A DNA stretch of 64,000 nt, from assembly GCF_000712975.1 (NCBI RefSeq), contig NZ_JHQL01000004.1, positions 430,539 to 494,538 on the forward strand, written 5' to 3'. Shown piece after piece: positions 34,391 to 44,292 of the stretch. Under the pieces are notes generated by a model. The model worked only from the letters and a program-made list of their open reading frames with translations. It had not been told where the DNA came from and ran no database searches. Source of the stretch: Vreelandella neptunia. GTDB taxonomy: Bacteria > Pseudomonadota > Gammaproteobacteria > Pseudomonadales > Halomonadaceae. A program made the position numbers and the translations under genes. Positions within the stretch are counted from its first letter, which is position 1, and every line of letters starts with the position of its first letter.

Positions 34391-35316
34391 ATAATTTATG
34401 GGGTGACTCCCTATCCAGCTTCTGGAGCGCCTGGATTATTGTCATCACGCTAGGCACTATCGCATTAAGCGTTTGGATTCTATTTGCCAACCGCCGAACC
34501 GATAAAACGCCGGATGCTGATGGTAATGTCGAAACCACTGGCCATGCCGCTGATGGAATTGAAGAGTACGACAACGCATTACCTCGGTGGTGGTTTCAAC
34601 TGTTTGTACTCACCGTTATTTTTGCCCTGGGTTATCTAGTGCTTTACCCAGGCTTGGGTAACTACGCCGGCGTTTTGGGCTGGTCTCAAGAAAGTCAGTG
34701 GGAAGAAGAAGTCGCTGATGCTGAAGAGCGTTTCACGCCGATTTTTGCCCAGTACCAGGAAGTACCTATTCCTGAACTGGCTAGAGACGCTGAAGCAATG
34801 CGGGTAGCAGAGCGTGTTTACTTGAACAACTGTGCGGTATGCCACGGCTCGAACGCCCAAGGGGGCTACGGCTTCCCAAATCTGACCGATGATGATTGGC
34901 TCTATGGTGGCGAACCAGAAAACATCATGATGACGCTAAACAACGGTCGTAATGGGTTAATGCCTGCTTGGCAGCAGCTTGGTGAGAATAATATTGAAAA
35001 CCTCACTCAGTACGTGCTCTCGCTCTCTGATCTGGAGCATGATGCAGAGCGTGCGGCTAGCGGTGAAAGTACGTTCCTTGCGGCTTGTGCGGCATGCCAT
35101 ACACCAAGCGGAACGGGTAACATCGCATTAGGCGCGCCCAATCTGACAAATGACATTTGGCTTTATCAGGCACCAGGCCAAAGCGTTGCCGACTCTGTCC
35201 GTCAAACGCTGCGTAATGGTCGTAATGGCCATATGCCAGCGCAAGCGGCTTACATTGGTGAAGAACGCGTTCACTTGGTCGCAGCCTATGTCTACAGTTT
35301 ACGCTTCAACGACTAG
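34387..35316 (+). CDS. ccoP: cbb3-type cytochrome c oxidase subunit III (diheme)
   Basis: Diheme cytochrome c subunit that feeds electrons to the oxidase. It has 309 residues with two N-terminal transmembrane helices separated by an acidic loop, then two cytochrome c domains. The first heme motif is CAVCH at residues 149-153 and the second CAACH at 234-238. The PRWWFQLFVLTVIFALGYL segment is typical of CcoP. GGGGAG precedes the ATG. A terminator hairpin follows. Confidence 0.96.
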   Translation: MNNLWGDSLSSFWSAWIIVITLGTIALSVWILFANRRTDKTPDADGNVETTGHAADGIEEYDNALPRWWFQLFVLTVIFALGYLVLYPGLGNYAGVLGWSQESQWEEEVADAEERFTPIFAQYQEVPIPELARDAEAMRVAERVYLNNCAVCHGSNAQGGYGFPNLTDDDWLYGGEPENIMMTLNNGRNGLMPAWQQLGENNIENLTQYVLSLSDLEHDAERAASGESTFLAACAACHTPSGTGNIALGAPNLTNDIWLYQAPGQSVADSVRQTLRNGRNGHMPAQAAYIGEERVHLVAAYVYSLRFND

Positions 35317-35350
35317 CCTTTCGTTAGCGGTATAGACATTGGTGCATGAC

Positions 35351-35380
35351 AGGGTGCGGTTTCATACCGCACCCTTTCTT
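35351..35380 (+). terminator. Rho-independent terminator after ccoP
   Basis: The 10-bp stem AGGGTGCGGT/ACCGCACCCT with loop TTCAT is followed by TTCTT, 34 bp after the ccoP stop codon. It separates the structural operon from the maturation operon. Confidence 0.8.
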
Positions 35381-35531
35381 CATCTATCGCTCATCCAGAC
35401 AACTTCTCTATCCGTTACACTATGATTTAGCGACACGGCATACAGTTGCGTTATCTCTAACGTTACGGGTCTTAACGCCACGATATCTATGTTGCCGCCC
35501 ACTCCTGCCTTATTGAGCTGTGATCATCGCC

Positions 35532-36965
35532 ATGGAAAAAATACCTAGCCAAGATATTACACCGTCTGTGGGGCACCATACCCCTGGAGAGAGCACAACT
35601 CAGGATATGTATGCTAAGCGCCGTCATATCTATGTGCGCGAAATTAAAGGTTTATTTCAAAAAGTTAGACGCAGCGCTAACTGGGCGCTCATGCTCGGCT
35701 TTTTTCTGCTCCCTTGGCTAAACTGGGGTGATCGACCGGCGGTTTGGTTTGACCTACCAGGCCGTGAATTCCATATTTTTGCTGCCACCTTTTATCCGCA
35801 AGAGTTCGTCTTACTTTCCTGGCTACTTATTATCTGTGCCTTTGGGCTGTTTTTTATCACGGTTTTTGCTGGGCGCGTTTGGTGCGGCTACACCTGCCCT
35901 CAAAGCGTCTGGACCTTTTTGTTTATTTGGCTTGAGCATCGTATAGAAGGCTCTAGAAACCAACGTATTAAGCTCGATAAGCAGCCCATGACTGCTGATA
36001 AAATATGGCGAAAAGGGGCCAAACATACCGCTTGGTTATTGATAGCCCTGGCCACTGGCGTCACTTTTGTGGGCTATTTCACCCCCATTCGAACGCTAGT
36101 AATGGAATTACCGACGCTAGAAGCCCATGGCTGGTCCTATTTTTGGGTTGGCTTCTTTTTAGTATTCACCTACTTAAATGCTGGCTGGCTACGCGAACAG
36201 GTGTGCATTTATATGTGCCCCTACGCTCGCTTCCAATCCGTCATGTTTGATCGCGATACATTAATTGTGTCGTATGACGAGGCACGCGGTGAACCAAGAG
36301 GCCGACGTAAAAAATCGCTTAGCCACACCCAGGCAAGAGAAGCTGGCTTTGGCGACTGCATTGACTGCGAACTATGTGTTCAAGTCTGCCCAACGGGTAT
36401 CGATATTCGCGACGGGCTGCAATATGAGTGCATTACCTGTGCGGCTTGCATTGATGCCTGCGATAGCGTCATGGATAAAATGGGCTATCCTAAGGGCCTT
36501 ATTCGTTACACAACAGAGAATGCGCTAGAAGGTAAAAAAAGCCATATTTTGCGCCCTCGGCTATTGGGCTACTTTGTCGCGCTGATTATCATGGTGGCAG
36601 CATTTGCATGGGCAGTTAATGACCGCATTCCGCTTAGCTTCGATGCCGAACGCGAGCGCACTCAGCTGTATCAAATGACTCGCGAAGGCCAGATCAGCAA
36701 TGTTTATAGCATCACAGTACGTAACCTGGATAACGAACCGCATACCTATCAGATCAGCGTGTCAGGTCTGCCTAGCTTAACCCTGGATCATACGTCGATT
36801 AGCGTGCCTGCAGGCGAGTCGCGCATTCAGGTTGTGACCGTACTTGCGAACCCTCAAGACTTAAACCAGCCTAGCCACCCCATTACTTTTGCGCTTCAAG
36901 CAGTGCAAGATGAGCAAATCCGTCAGGAGCGTGAAGCTCGCTTCTTAGGTAATGCCAGGAGATAA
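35532..36965 (+). CDS. ccoG: Cytochrome c oxidase accessory protein CcoG
   Basis: Membrane-bound iron-sulfur protein (RdxA/FixG family) involved in copper handling during cbb3 assembly. It has 477 residues from the ATG at 35532; a GTG at 35520 is the alternative. It has five or so transmembrane helices, a VWCGYTCPQSVWT motif, and two ferredoxin-type motifs CIDCELCVQVCPTG and CITCAACIDACDSVM. A C-terminal immunoglobulin-like domain includes NLDNEPHTYQI. The next gene begins within about 10 nt of its stop. Confidence 0.94.
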   Translation: MEKIPSQDITPSVGHHTPGESTTQDMYAKRRHIYVREIKGLFQKVRRSANWALMLGFFLLPWLNWGDRPAVWFDLPGREFHIFAATFYPQEFVLLSWLLIICAFGLFFITVFAGRVWCGYTCPQSVWTFLFIWLEHRIEGSRNQRIKLDKQPMTADKIWRKGAKHTAWLLIALATGVTFVGYFTPIRTLVMELPTLEAHGWSYFWVGFFLVFTYLNAGWLREQVCIYMCPYARFQSVMFDRDTLIVSYDEARGEPRGRRKKSLSHTQAREAGFGDCIDCELCVQVCPTGIDIRDGLQYECITCAACIDACDSVMDKMGYPKGLIRYTTENALEGKKSHILRPRLLGYFVALIIMVAAFAWAVNDRIPLSFDAERERTQLYQMTREGQISNVYSITVRNLDNEPHTYQISVSGLPSLTLDHTSISVPAGESRIQVVTVLANPQDLNQPSHPITFALQAVQDEQIRQEREARFLGNARR

Positions 36966-36972
36966 ATGCGTT

Positions 36973-37497
36973 ATGTCAGATTCACCGATTACACCCTGGT
37001 ATAAGCAGTTTTGGCCATGGTTTTTATTAGGCTTACTGTTTTCATCCATTGTTGTCAGCACGACCTTTGCAGTTTTGTCGATCAAAAGCTACGACGGTAT
37101 GGTGGTACAAGAAGATTATTACGAACACGGCAAAGCAATTAACGTGGTGCTCGCAAAACAAGAGCAAGCACGGGCATTAAATTTAAGCGCCGAGCTACGC
37201 ATTGATCCGCTGACCAGTGATATCGTTGTTGATCTTGCTGGCGATGCTCGTCCAGACAAGCTCTACCTCGATCTGATCTTTCCCACTGAAGATGACCGCG
37301 ATCAGTCGTTTGTTCTAGAGCATGTCCGCGACGGGCGCTATATCACCCAAGGCCCAGACAATCTACGCTATCGCTGGTATCTACAGCTACAGCCAGAGCA
37401 AGGCGGCGACGCTGACTGGCGACTAATCGGCGAAGCACGCTTCCCTGATGAAAACACTATTGCACTACTACCGGGTGGACGCTCGGAGAACGAATGA
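36973..37497 (+). CDS. ccoH: FixH family protein, cbb3 oxidase assembly
   Basis: Small membrane protein of 174 residues from the FixH/CcoH family. One transmembrane helix near the N-terminus (FWPWFLLGLLFSSIVVSTTF) is followed by an extracytoplasmic domain with YDGMVVQEDYYEHGKAIN, a family signature. AGGAG at 36957 and the family N-terminus favour the ATG at 36973 over 36952. It overlaps the following P-type ATPase gene by 4 bp. Confidence 0.9.
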   Translation: MSDSPITPWYKQFWPWFLLGLLFSSIVVSTTFAVLSIKSYDGMVVQEDYYEHGKAINVVLAKQEQARALNLSAELRIDPLTSDIVVDLAGDARPDKLYLDLIFPTEDDRDQSFVLEHVRDGRYITQGPDNLRYRWYLQLQPEQGGDADWRLIGEARFPDENTIALLPGGRSENE

Positions 37498-39971
37498 TCA
37501 AGACCACCCTTAGCTGCTATCACTGCGGTAACACGGTGCCCGATGGGGCACCGTGGCGTATTAATATTGACGACACCCCCCAACCACTGTGCTGCCCCGG
37601 TTGCGAAGCCGTCGCTCATGCCATCGTCGATGGTGGTTTGGAAAGCTACTATCGCTATCGCACCGAAATGCCCGAGCGCCCTGATGAGCGCCAAGCTGCC
37701 AAGGCAGAAACTTGGTCAGTATTTGACGACCCTGGTTTACAAGCGCAGTTTGTTCACCCCGAAGGAGATGAAGGAGAAGTAAGGGCCACACTGGCGATAG
37801 ACGGTATCACCTGTGCAGCCTGCGCTTGGCTCATCGAACACCGATTGAACGCACTAGAAGGGGTCACATCAAGCGCCGTTAACCTAACCCATCACCGCCT
37901 TCGCGTTAGCTGGGACCCAGAGGTTATTAACCTTTCTCAATTATTCGCTGAACTAGCGGCCATTGGTTACGATGCGCAGCCCTACGAGCCTGACCAAGCC
38001 CAAATGCGCTTGCAACATGAAGAACGCATGAATGTGCGTCGCCTAATTGTTGCCGCCGTAGGCATGATGCAAGTCATGATGTTCTCTATTCCCATTTATG
38101 TATCGGGGCCAGGTGAGCTTAGCGAAGACTTTTACGCTCTGTTTCACTGGCTATCATTTGCTCTCGCAACGCCCGTGGTATTTTTCTCAGCGCAGCCTTT
38201 TTTCCGTAACGCATTACGCGACCTGAAAACAGGTGTGCTTGGCATGGATGTGCCCGTTTCATTAGCCATTGGCGGTGCTTATTTGGCAAGTAGTTACGCG
38301 GTACTGTTTAACGTTGGCGAGGTCTATTTTGACTCAGTGGCCATGTTTACCTTTTTCTTGCTGTTTGGCCGCTACGTGGAAGGCCGGGCAAGACGGCGCA
38401 GCGGCCATAGCGGTAATGCGTTGAGCGGTGTTTTACCTGTGTCTGCCATTCGCTTAGAGCAGGATGGTAGCGAACGCATCCTGCCTGCCAGCGAACTCAC
38501 GGAAGGCGACCGAGTGCTAATTAAACCCGGCCACGGCGTGCCGGCTGATGGCATTATCGAAGATGGCGAGTCCAGCCTCGACGAGTCGATGCTCACTGGC
38601 GAGTACTTACCAGTGACCCGTCGAGTAGGCGAATGCGTGGTGGGTGGGAGCCAAAACATGGAAAACCCACTCGTCATGCGGGTTACCCATGCAGGCAACA
38701 GCGCCAGGGTTGCTAACATCGTTGACTTAACGGATCGCGCCTTTGCCAGCCGCCCACGCCTTGCCCAAATGGCGGCGCGGATGGCTCACCTGTTTGTACT
38801 ACGACTACTGATCGTTACCGCCTGTGTCACCGTCGCGTGGTGGTTTATCGACCCCTCCCGTATGTTATGGGTACTGCTTTCCGTATTGGTAGTGACCTGT
38901 CCTTGCGCACTGGCACTGGCAACCCCCACGGCACTAACAGCAGGACATGGCCAGCTGCGCCAGCGAGGCGTACTGATTACCCGTGCCGACGCGATTGAAT
39001 CACTCTCCAACGTCACGCGGGTTATTTTTGATAAGACCGGCACATTGACTCGCGGCGAAATGCAACTGACTCAAACTCAACCTATTACCCAACAGCCTCT
39101 CACCCACCACCATACCCCACTCAGTGAGGAGCATGCGCAGGCTATTGCCGCGGCGCTAGAGGCGCATTCAGAGCACCCCATTGCCAGGGCGTTTCGACCG
39201 TTTCGGGATGCCACCCTGCAAGCACGCAACGTTAAAAGCGTGACCGGAAGCGGCCTTGAAGGCACGTTGAACGGCGCAACATGGCGCTTAGGCAAACCAG
39301 ACTTTGCCACGACAGCCGCCCTGGCTCCACCAGGATTTGGTCAGTGGTTGCTACTCAGTGAAGATAATACGCCACGCGCTTGGTTTAAACTGCACGATGG
39401 CATTCGAGAAGATGCGGCCCAAACCGTTGCTGCCCTTCAAGCCCGCGGGCTTGAAGTGGAGCTGCTCTCCGGCGACACGCAAGAAGCGGTAGAGAGTTTG
39501 GCAGAGCAGCTCAACATCACCACTTGGCACGCTGGTAAATCGCCTGAAGGCAAGCTTGAACGGTTACGTGAGCTGCAAGCCAATGGTGAACGGGTCGTGA
39601 TGATCGGTGACGGTATCAATGATGTACCGGTATTGGCTGGCGCTGACGTCGCCATTGCTATGAACGGCGCCACAGACCTTGCCCGCACACGAGCCGACGC
39701 GATATTACTGAGTCCACGTCTAATACGTATTTTTGAAGCCATTGATATTGCCTGCGCCACGCGTCGCATTATGCGTCAAAACATGATGTGGTCGGTTTGC
39801 TACAATTTTTCGGCTTTGCCCTTGGCAGCGATGGGGTTAATTCCCCCTTGGCTGGCCGCAATTGGCATGTCACTAAGTTCCTTGGTGGTGATAGGTAACG
39901 CATTACGTCTCACGCGCTGGCGCACACCTTCTGTTACTCAGGCTGGCCTATCCACACCGGTGAGTGTATGA
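37494..39971 (+). CDS. ccoI: Copper-transporting P-type ATPase CcoI
   Basis: Heavy-metal P1B-type ATPase that moves copper for insertion into the cbb3 oxidase (FixI/CopA2 type). It has 825 residues. The N-terminal cysteine-rich zone (CYHCGNTV, CCPGCEAV) is followed by an HMA domain with ITCAACAWL. Then come eight transmembrane helices with the CPC metal site in VTCPCALALATPTA, the phosphorylation site DKTGTLTRGE, the SGDTQE region and the hinge GDGINDVPVL. It sits in ccoGHIS with 4-bp overlaps at both ends. Confidence 0.95.
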   Translation: MIKTTLSCYHCGNTVPDGAPWRINIDDTPQPLCCPGCEAVAHAIVDGGLESYYRYRTEMPERPDERQAAKAETWSVFDDPGLQAQFVHPEGDEGEVRATLAIDGITCAACAWLIEHRLNALEGVTSSAVNLTHHRLRVSWDPEVINLSQLFAELAAIGYDAQPYEPDQAQMRLQHEERMNVRRLIVAAVGMMQVMMFSIPIYVSGPGELSEDFYALFHWLSFALATPVVFFSAQPFFRNALRDLKTGVLGMDVPVSLAIGGAYLASSYAVLFNVGEVYFDSVAMFTFFLLFGRYVEGRARRRSGHSGNALSGVLPVSAIRLEQDGSERILPASELTEGDRVLIKPGHGVPADGIIEDGESSLDESMLTGEYLPVTRRVGECVVGGSQNMENPLVMRVTHAGNSARVANIVDLTDRAFASRPRLAQMAARMAHLFVLRLLIVTACVTVAWWFIDPSRMLWVLLSVLVVTCPCALALATPTALTAGHGQLRQRGVLITRADAIESLSNVTRVIFDKTGTLTRGEMQLTQTQPITQQPLTHHHTPLSEEHAQAIAAALEAHSEHPIARAFRPFRDATLQARNVKSVTGSGLEGTLNGATWRLGKPDFATTAALAPPGFGQWLLLSEDNTPRAWFKLHDGIREDAAQTVAALQARGLEVELLSGDTQEAVESLAEQLNITTWHAGKSPEGKLERLRELQANGERVVMIGDGINDVPVLAGADVAIAMNGATDLARTRADAILLSPRLIRIFEAIDIACATRRIMRQNMMWSVCYNFSALPLAAMGLIPPWLAAIGMSLSSLVVIGNALRLTRWRTPSVTQAGLSTPVSV

Positions 39972-40189
39972 CAATCTTATATTTATTGATTCCACTTTCA
40001 CTGATTTTGCTGGGCCTCGCGGTGTGGGCGTTTTTCTGGGCCGTTAAGCATGACCAGTTTGACGATCTCGAAGGTCCCGCCCACCGTATCCTGTTTGACG
40101 ATGATGAGAATGACCTGCCCCCCGAACAACGCGCCGAGCGTAAAAAAAACGTGTCTTCTTCTCAAGACAATCAAGAGCCACCCGTATGA
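39968..40189 (+). CDS. ccoS: cbb3 oxidase assembly protein CcoS
   Basis: Small membrane protein of 73 residues. One N-terminal transmembrane helix (LLIPLSLILLGLAVWAFFWAV) is followed by the family signature QFDDLEGPAHRILFDDD. It is needed for cofactor insertion into cbb3 oxidase in studied bacteria. It overlaps ccoI and the next gene by 4 bp each. Confidence 0.94.
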   Translation: MTILYLLIPLSLILLGLAVWAFFWAVKHDQFDDLEGPAHRILFDDDENDLPPEQRAERKKNVSSSQDNQEPPV

Positions 40190-40881
40190 ATCCCACGGGG
40201 TTTGATTTACCGCCACTACTCGCTGCGTTTGTCTTTGGCTTAATGGGTGGCGCTCACTGTATCGGCATGTGCGGCGGCATTATGAGCGCACTCACGTTTG
40301 CCGTACCACCTAGCATGCGGCACCCAGCCCGCATGGGTGGGCTCCTGATTAGCTATAACGCGGGACGCATTCTCAGCTATATGGTGGCAGGCGCTAGTGT
40401 AGCGGCACTTGGCACACTGATCTCTCTTTCACCAAACGCACGTATTGCGCTCCAGGCATTCGCCGCAGTAATGCTGATCTTAATGGCGCTCTATATCGCT
40501 AACTGGTGGAAAGGACTACTAAAAGTAGAGGCAGTCGGACGATATCTTTGGCGTTATATAGAACCGGTGGGAAGACGCCTGATGCCGGTTGTGCATCTTC
40601 CTCAAGCCTTCGCCCTTGGCGCACTTTGGGGCTGGTTACCCTGCGGTTTAGTTTATTCAATGCTAGCTTGGAGCCTAGCCATTGCAGACCCAATCGACGG
40701 TGCTCTTCTAATGGGGGCTTTTGGCCTCGGCACCCTACCTGCCTTGCTGGCAACCGGCCTAGCAGCACAGCAGCTGAGCCATTTAATTCGTCACCCTGCC
40801 ACTCGCAGCATTGCCGCACTGTCAATCATTGGCTTTGCACTTTGGCAGCTGTGGTCTCTAGCACCTTACACTGCGCATTAA
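40186..40881 (+). CDS. TauE/SafE-family membrane protein of the cco cluster
   Basis: Integral membrane protein of 231 residues with about six transmembrane helices. The motif FGLMGGAHCIGMCGGIMSAL near the N-terminus contains a cysteine/histidine set (HCIGMC) found in the subfamily that accompanies ccoS. WGWLPCGLVYSMLAWSLA forms the second half. The family is annotated as sulfite exporter, but this branch is consistently linked to cbb3 maturation and a metal-related role is more likely. Start overlaps ccoS (ATGA). Confidence 0.85.
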   Translation: MNPTGFDLPPLLAAFVFGLMGGAHCIGMCGGIMSALTFAVPPSMRHPARMGGLLISYNAGRILSYMVAGASVAALGTLISLSPNARIALQAFAAVMLILMALYIANWWKGLLKVEAVGRYLWRYIEPVGRRLMPVVHLPQAFALGALWGWLPCGLVYSMLAWSLAIADPIDGALLMGAFGLGTLPALLATGLAAQQLSHLIRHPATRSIAALSIIGFALWQLWSLAPYTAH

Positions 40882-40895
40882 GCAGCCCCCATAGC

Positions 40896-40909
40896 TTGAT
40901 ATAGCTCAA
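40896..40909. promoter_or_regulatory. ANR/FNR box upstream of hemN
   Basis: TTGATATAGCTCAA matches 9 of 10 defined bases of TTGAT-N4-ATCAA and lies 99 bp before the hemN start. Activation of hemN by ANR is established in pseudomonads, and anr is the next gene downstream of hemN here. Confidence 0.65.
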
Positions 40910-41007
40910 CGCTTTCAAAGTGCCACTGCACTAGCATAAGGATCAACAGCTGAGCGACATCGCTCAATTTGATTACATCGCTTACTTTTCACTTTGGAGC
41001 GTTCATC

Positions 41008-42450
41008 ATGTCAGCCCATGCTACTGCTGCCCTCTCATCAACATCGTTCTCATCAACACCCACTGAAGTACCTAGCGCAACTGCCTGGAATGAAGCGCTA
41101 CTGCGGCGTTACGACAAAAGTGGCCCGCGTTACACCTCCTACCCGACGGCGCTTGCGTTTCATGAGCAGTTTGGCACCGCTGACTTTACCCAGGCGTTAG
41201 AACGCAGTAATGCAAGCCGCCGACCGCTTTCCCTGTATGTACATGTACCGTTTTGTCGAAAAATTTGCTTCTACTGTGCATGCAATAAGATTGCAACGAA
41301 GAATACCGCTCTTGCCGAGCCTTACCTATCCCGGCTAGATCGAGAGATGGTGCTGACTGCACGCCATTTAGACACATCGCGCCCAGTTCAGCAGTTGCAT
41401 TGGGGCGGTGGTACTCCCACGTTTCTTTCTTTAGCACAAATGGGAGACCTGATTGATCGCCTCGACGCCCGTTTTGGTTTATCTGGTTCAGCGGACCGCG
41501 ATTACGCGATTGAAATTGATCCCCGCGAAGCAGACGTCTTTACCCTGCGCCATTTGCAGTCGCTTGGCTTTAACCGCTTAAGCCTGGGCGTACAGGATTT
41601 AAACCCGCAGGTACAAAAAGCGATTAACCGTGTGCAGCCCCGGGTGCTTACTGAAACACTCATGGAAGAAGCGCACCGCCTTGGCTTTCGCTCGCTCAAT
41701 CTTGATTTAATCTATGGGCTGCCCTTTCAAACGGAAAAAAGCTTTGCTGAAACACTGGGCCAGATTATCGAATTAAATCCTGCCCGCCTGTCAGTATTTA
41801 ACTATGCCCATATGCCCACCCGTTTTGCCCCTCAGCGACGTATCAATGAAGCAGACCTCCCCAACGCTGACGAGAAGCTGGCAATATTGCATACCACCAT
41901 TGAGATGCTAACTAACGCAGGCTATGTGCATATCGGGATGGATCACTTTGCGCGCCCAGATGATAGTCTTGCAATTGCTCAGCGCAACGGAACCTTGCAG
42001 CGCAATTTTCAGGGTTACTCTAGCCATGCACAGTGCGATTTAGTTGGATTAGGCGTCTCCGCCATTTCACGGATTGACGATGTTTACGCACAAAATCCGA
42101 CTCAGCTTAATCAATACGAAACATCTTTAGATCAAGGTAGGCTGGCAACCGTCAAAGGATTAAGGTTAAATAAGGACGACCTAATACGCAGAGACGTCAT
42201 TGAGCGGCTAATGTGCGATATGTGCATTGATTTAGCAGCCATAGGAAAGCGTTGGAACATTGATGCTAGCGACTATTTTTCCGCTGCTCTTGAACAGCTG
42301 CGTAACGCTGAACAAGATGGATTAGTCACTTTTCATCAGCAAATGATTAGCGCCACCCCTATTGGTCGGCTGTTGATTCGCCATCTAGCAATGGCCTTTG
42401 ATGCTCGCCTCGCGGATCAGTCGACCCAACGCTACTCAAAGATTGTGTAA
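41008..42450 (+). CDS. hemN: Oxygen-independent coproporphyrinogen III oxidase
   Basis: Radical-SAM enzyme converting coproporphyrinogen III to protoporphyrinogen IX without oxygen, supplying heme at low oxygen. It has 480 residues. The N-terminal YDKSGPRYTSYPTA is HemN-specific. The radical-SAM cluster motif is CRKICFYCAC, followed by LHWGGGTPTFL and EIDPRE. The ATG at 41008 has GGAG 8 nt upstream, so the longer frame from 40969 is not used. It sits between cco maturation genes and anr, and has an ANR-box-like site upstream. Confidence 0.95.
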   Translation: MSAHATAALSSTSFSSTPTEVPSATAWNEALLRRYDKSGPRYTSYPTALAFHEQFGTADFTQALERSNASRRPLSLYVHVPFCRKICFYCACNKIATKNTALAEPYLSRLDREMVLTARHLDTSRPVQQLHWGGGTPTFLSLAQMGDLIDRLDARFGLSGSADRDYAIEIDPREADVFTLRHLQSLGFNRLSLGVQDLNPQVQKAINRVQPRVLTETLMEEAHRLGFRSLNLDLIYGLPFQTEKSFAETLGQIIELNPARLSVFNYAHMPTRFAPQRRINEADLPNADEKLAILHTTIEMLTNAGYVHIGMDHFARPDDSLAIAQRNGTLQRNFQGYSSHAQCDLVGLGVSAISRIDDVYAQNPTQLNQYETSLDQGRLATVKGLRLNKDDLIRRDVIERLMCDMCIDLAAIGKRWNIDASDYFSAALEQLRNAEQDGLVTFHQQMISATPIGRLLIRHLAMAFDARLADQSTQRYSKIV

Positions 42451-42508
42451 GCTTCTTGAGACGTCTTGCCCCAGGGCCTATCATGGCTAACGAGAAAGGG
42501 AGAATGAT

Positions 42509-43261
42509 ATGCCACACCCCGTCAGCCAACGACGCTCACTGTTGCAAGAAGCACGCTGCCAAACTTGTAGCTTAAGCTCATTGTGTCTACCGCTCGCATT
42601 AGAACTTGAAGACATGAGCCAGTTTGATGCGATCATCCGTCGCCGTGCACCACTCAAAAAAGGCGAGCCACTGTTTCGTCAGGGCGACCGTTTTACCAGT
42701 GTGTATGCCGTTCGCTCAGGCAGTCTAAAACAGGTGACCAGCGAAGGTAATGGCAACGATCAACTGACAAATTTCTACCTGCCCAGTGAACTGGTCGGAT
42801 TGGACGGCATCGATGAAGAGCACTACCCCGGTAGCGTGATTGCCCTGGAAACTACCACAGTGTGCGAAATTCCGTTTGATCGTTTGGATCTACTTTCTGA
42901 AGAGCTTCCGGAACTGCGTGGACAGCTATATCGCAGTATGAGTAAAGAGCTGCGAGACGATCGGCGCATGATGCGCTTGTTATCACGCAAAACTGCCGAT
43001 CAGCGCTTGGCCAGCTTTTTAGTCACGCTTTCAGACCGTTTTCGCCGGCGCGGGTACTCGCCTTACAGCTTCAGGCTTTCTATGTCCCGCGCAGACATTG
43101 GTAATTACTTAGGCTTAGCGGTAGAAACGGTCAGCCGAATTCTTAGTCGCTTTCAACAGCAAGAAGTGGTCGCGGTTTCGGGGCGCGAGGTTAATATTTT
43201 AGATATGCAGCGTCTTATTACACTGGCTGAAGAAGAAGAGCAGCCGACTGCTCTACGCTAA
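42509..43261 (+). CDS. anr: FNR/ANR-family oxygen-sensing regulator
   Basis: Cytoplasmic global regulator of low-oxygen genes, 250 residues. Cysteines at positions 17, 20 and 26 plus Cys119 form the set that binds an oxygen-sensitive [4Fe-4S] cluster. A cyclic-nucleotide-type beta-roll is followed by a dimer helix and a C-terminal helix-turn-helix. The recognition helix [13 protein letters not shown] keeps the E-xx-SR residues that read TTGAT-N4-ATCAA. GGGAG precedes the ATG. Its stop codon overlaps the convergent ttcA stop. Confidence 0.95.
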   Translation: MPHPVSQRRSLLQEARCQTCSLSSLCLPLALELEDMSQFDAIIRRRAPLKKGEPLFRQGDRFTSVYAVRSGSLKQVTSEGNGNDQLTNFYLPSELVGLDGIDEEHYPGSVIALETTTVCEIPFDRLDLLSEELPELRGQLYRSMSKELRDDRRMMRLLSRKTADQRLASFLVTLSDRFRRRGYSPYSFRLSMSRADIGNYLGLAVETVSRILSRFQQQEVVAVSGREVNILDMQRLITLAEEEEQPTALR

Positions 43262-44226
43262 GACTCAACGCTAAGCGTTTGAATACGGCGCTCCATCAGC
43301 GCCGCCTGCTTGGCTTCTAGCCCTGTAAAGTCAAACAGCTGGCGATCTGCTAGCTGTGAAGGCGCCACATTGGTCACCGCTTTGAACATGCTTTCTAGAC
43401 GCCCTGGGTGCTTTTTATCCCATTCGGCCAACATATCTTTTACAATTTGTCGCTGAAGATTGGGCTGAGAGCCACACAAGTTACAAGGAATAATGGGGAA
43501 TTCCATTAGCCTGGAGAATTCCACAATATCAGCCTCTTTGCAGTAGGCAAGGGGTCGAATGACAATATTTTTGCCATCATCTGACAAAAGCTTAGGTGGC
43601 ATTGCTTTTAAAGTGCCTCCAAAGAACATATTTAGAAACAGTGTTTCCAAAATGTCTTCACGATGATGCCCTAACGCAATTTTTGTCGCACCAATCTCTT
43701 CAGCAAAACCATAAAGTGAACCACGCCTTAATCGAGAACAAAGCGCACAGGTCGTTTTGCCCTCTGGGGTTTTCTCTTTCACCACTGAATACGTATCACG
43801 CTCTAGAATGTGGTACTCAACACCCAATTTATCCAAATACTGGGGCAGCACATGCTCTGGAAAACCTGGCTGCTTTTGATCCATATTGACAGCGACCAAA
43901 GAGAAGTTAACCGGTGCATTTCGCTGTAGGTTGAGCAGTATTTCCAGCATCGTATAGCTATCTTTGCCACCAGACAGGCACACCATCACCTTGTCACCTT
44001 CACCAATCATCTGATAGTCAATAATGGCATTGCCGACTTCTCGCCGTAAGCGCTTTTGCAGCTTATTGAATTCACGCTTCTGCTTAGCATCGTGATGGTC
44101 GGACTGCGCCTGAAGGTGATCAACAGAACACTTGTCTGCAGAAGTATTTTCAGACGCTGCGGGATCAAAATAATCAGGTGATAGCATAATGTGGGCACTG
44201 CCGATGGTAGAAGAAGCAGCGGGCAT
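43258..44226 (-). CDS. ttcA: tRNA 2-thiocytidine biosynthesis protein TtcA
   Basis: ATP-dependent enzyme that thiolates cytidine 32 of certain tRNAs using an iron-sulfur cluster. The PP-loop motif SGGKDSYT, the [10 protein letters not shown] pair and the CNLCGSQP pair are all present. The N-terminus is uncertain. ATG codons at 44226 and 44187 and a GTG at 44250 are all in frame, and the Shine-Dalgarno support is weak; 44226 is used here with GAACGAG about 10 nt upstream. The stop overlaps that of anr on the opposite strand. Confidence 0.9.
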   Translation of the reverse strand: MPAASSTIGSAHIMLSPDYFDPAASENTSADKCSVDHLQAQSDHHDAKQKREFNKLQKRLRREVGNAIIDYQMIGEGDKVMVCLSGGKDSYTMLEILLNLQRNAPVNFSLVAVNMDQKQPGFPEHVLPQYLDKLGVEYHILERDTYSVVKEKTPEGKTTCALCSRLRRGSLYGFAEEIGATKIALGHHREDILETLFLNMFFGGTLKAMPPKLLSDDGKNIVIRPLAYCKEADIVEFSRLMEFPIIPCNLCGSQPNLQRQIVKDMLAEWDKKHPGRLESMFKAVTNVAPSQLADRQLFDFTGLEAKQAALMERRIQTLSVES

Positions 44227-44292
44227 TCTAACAATACTCGTTCCCTGCACCCAACATAAACGGGCTAATTCAACGTTAATAGGAATAATACG

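Noticed and set aside
40968..40982. Second possible ANR box near TTGATTACATCGC before hemN
   Set aside because: It fits only with a 3-nt spacer instead of 4 and has further mismatches; the site at 40896 is far better.
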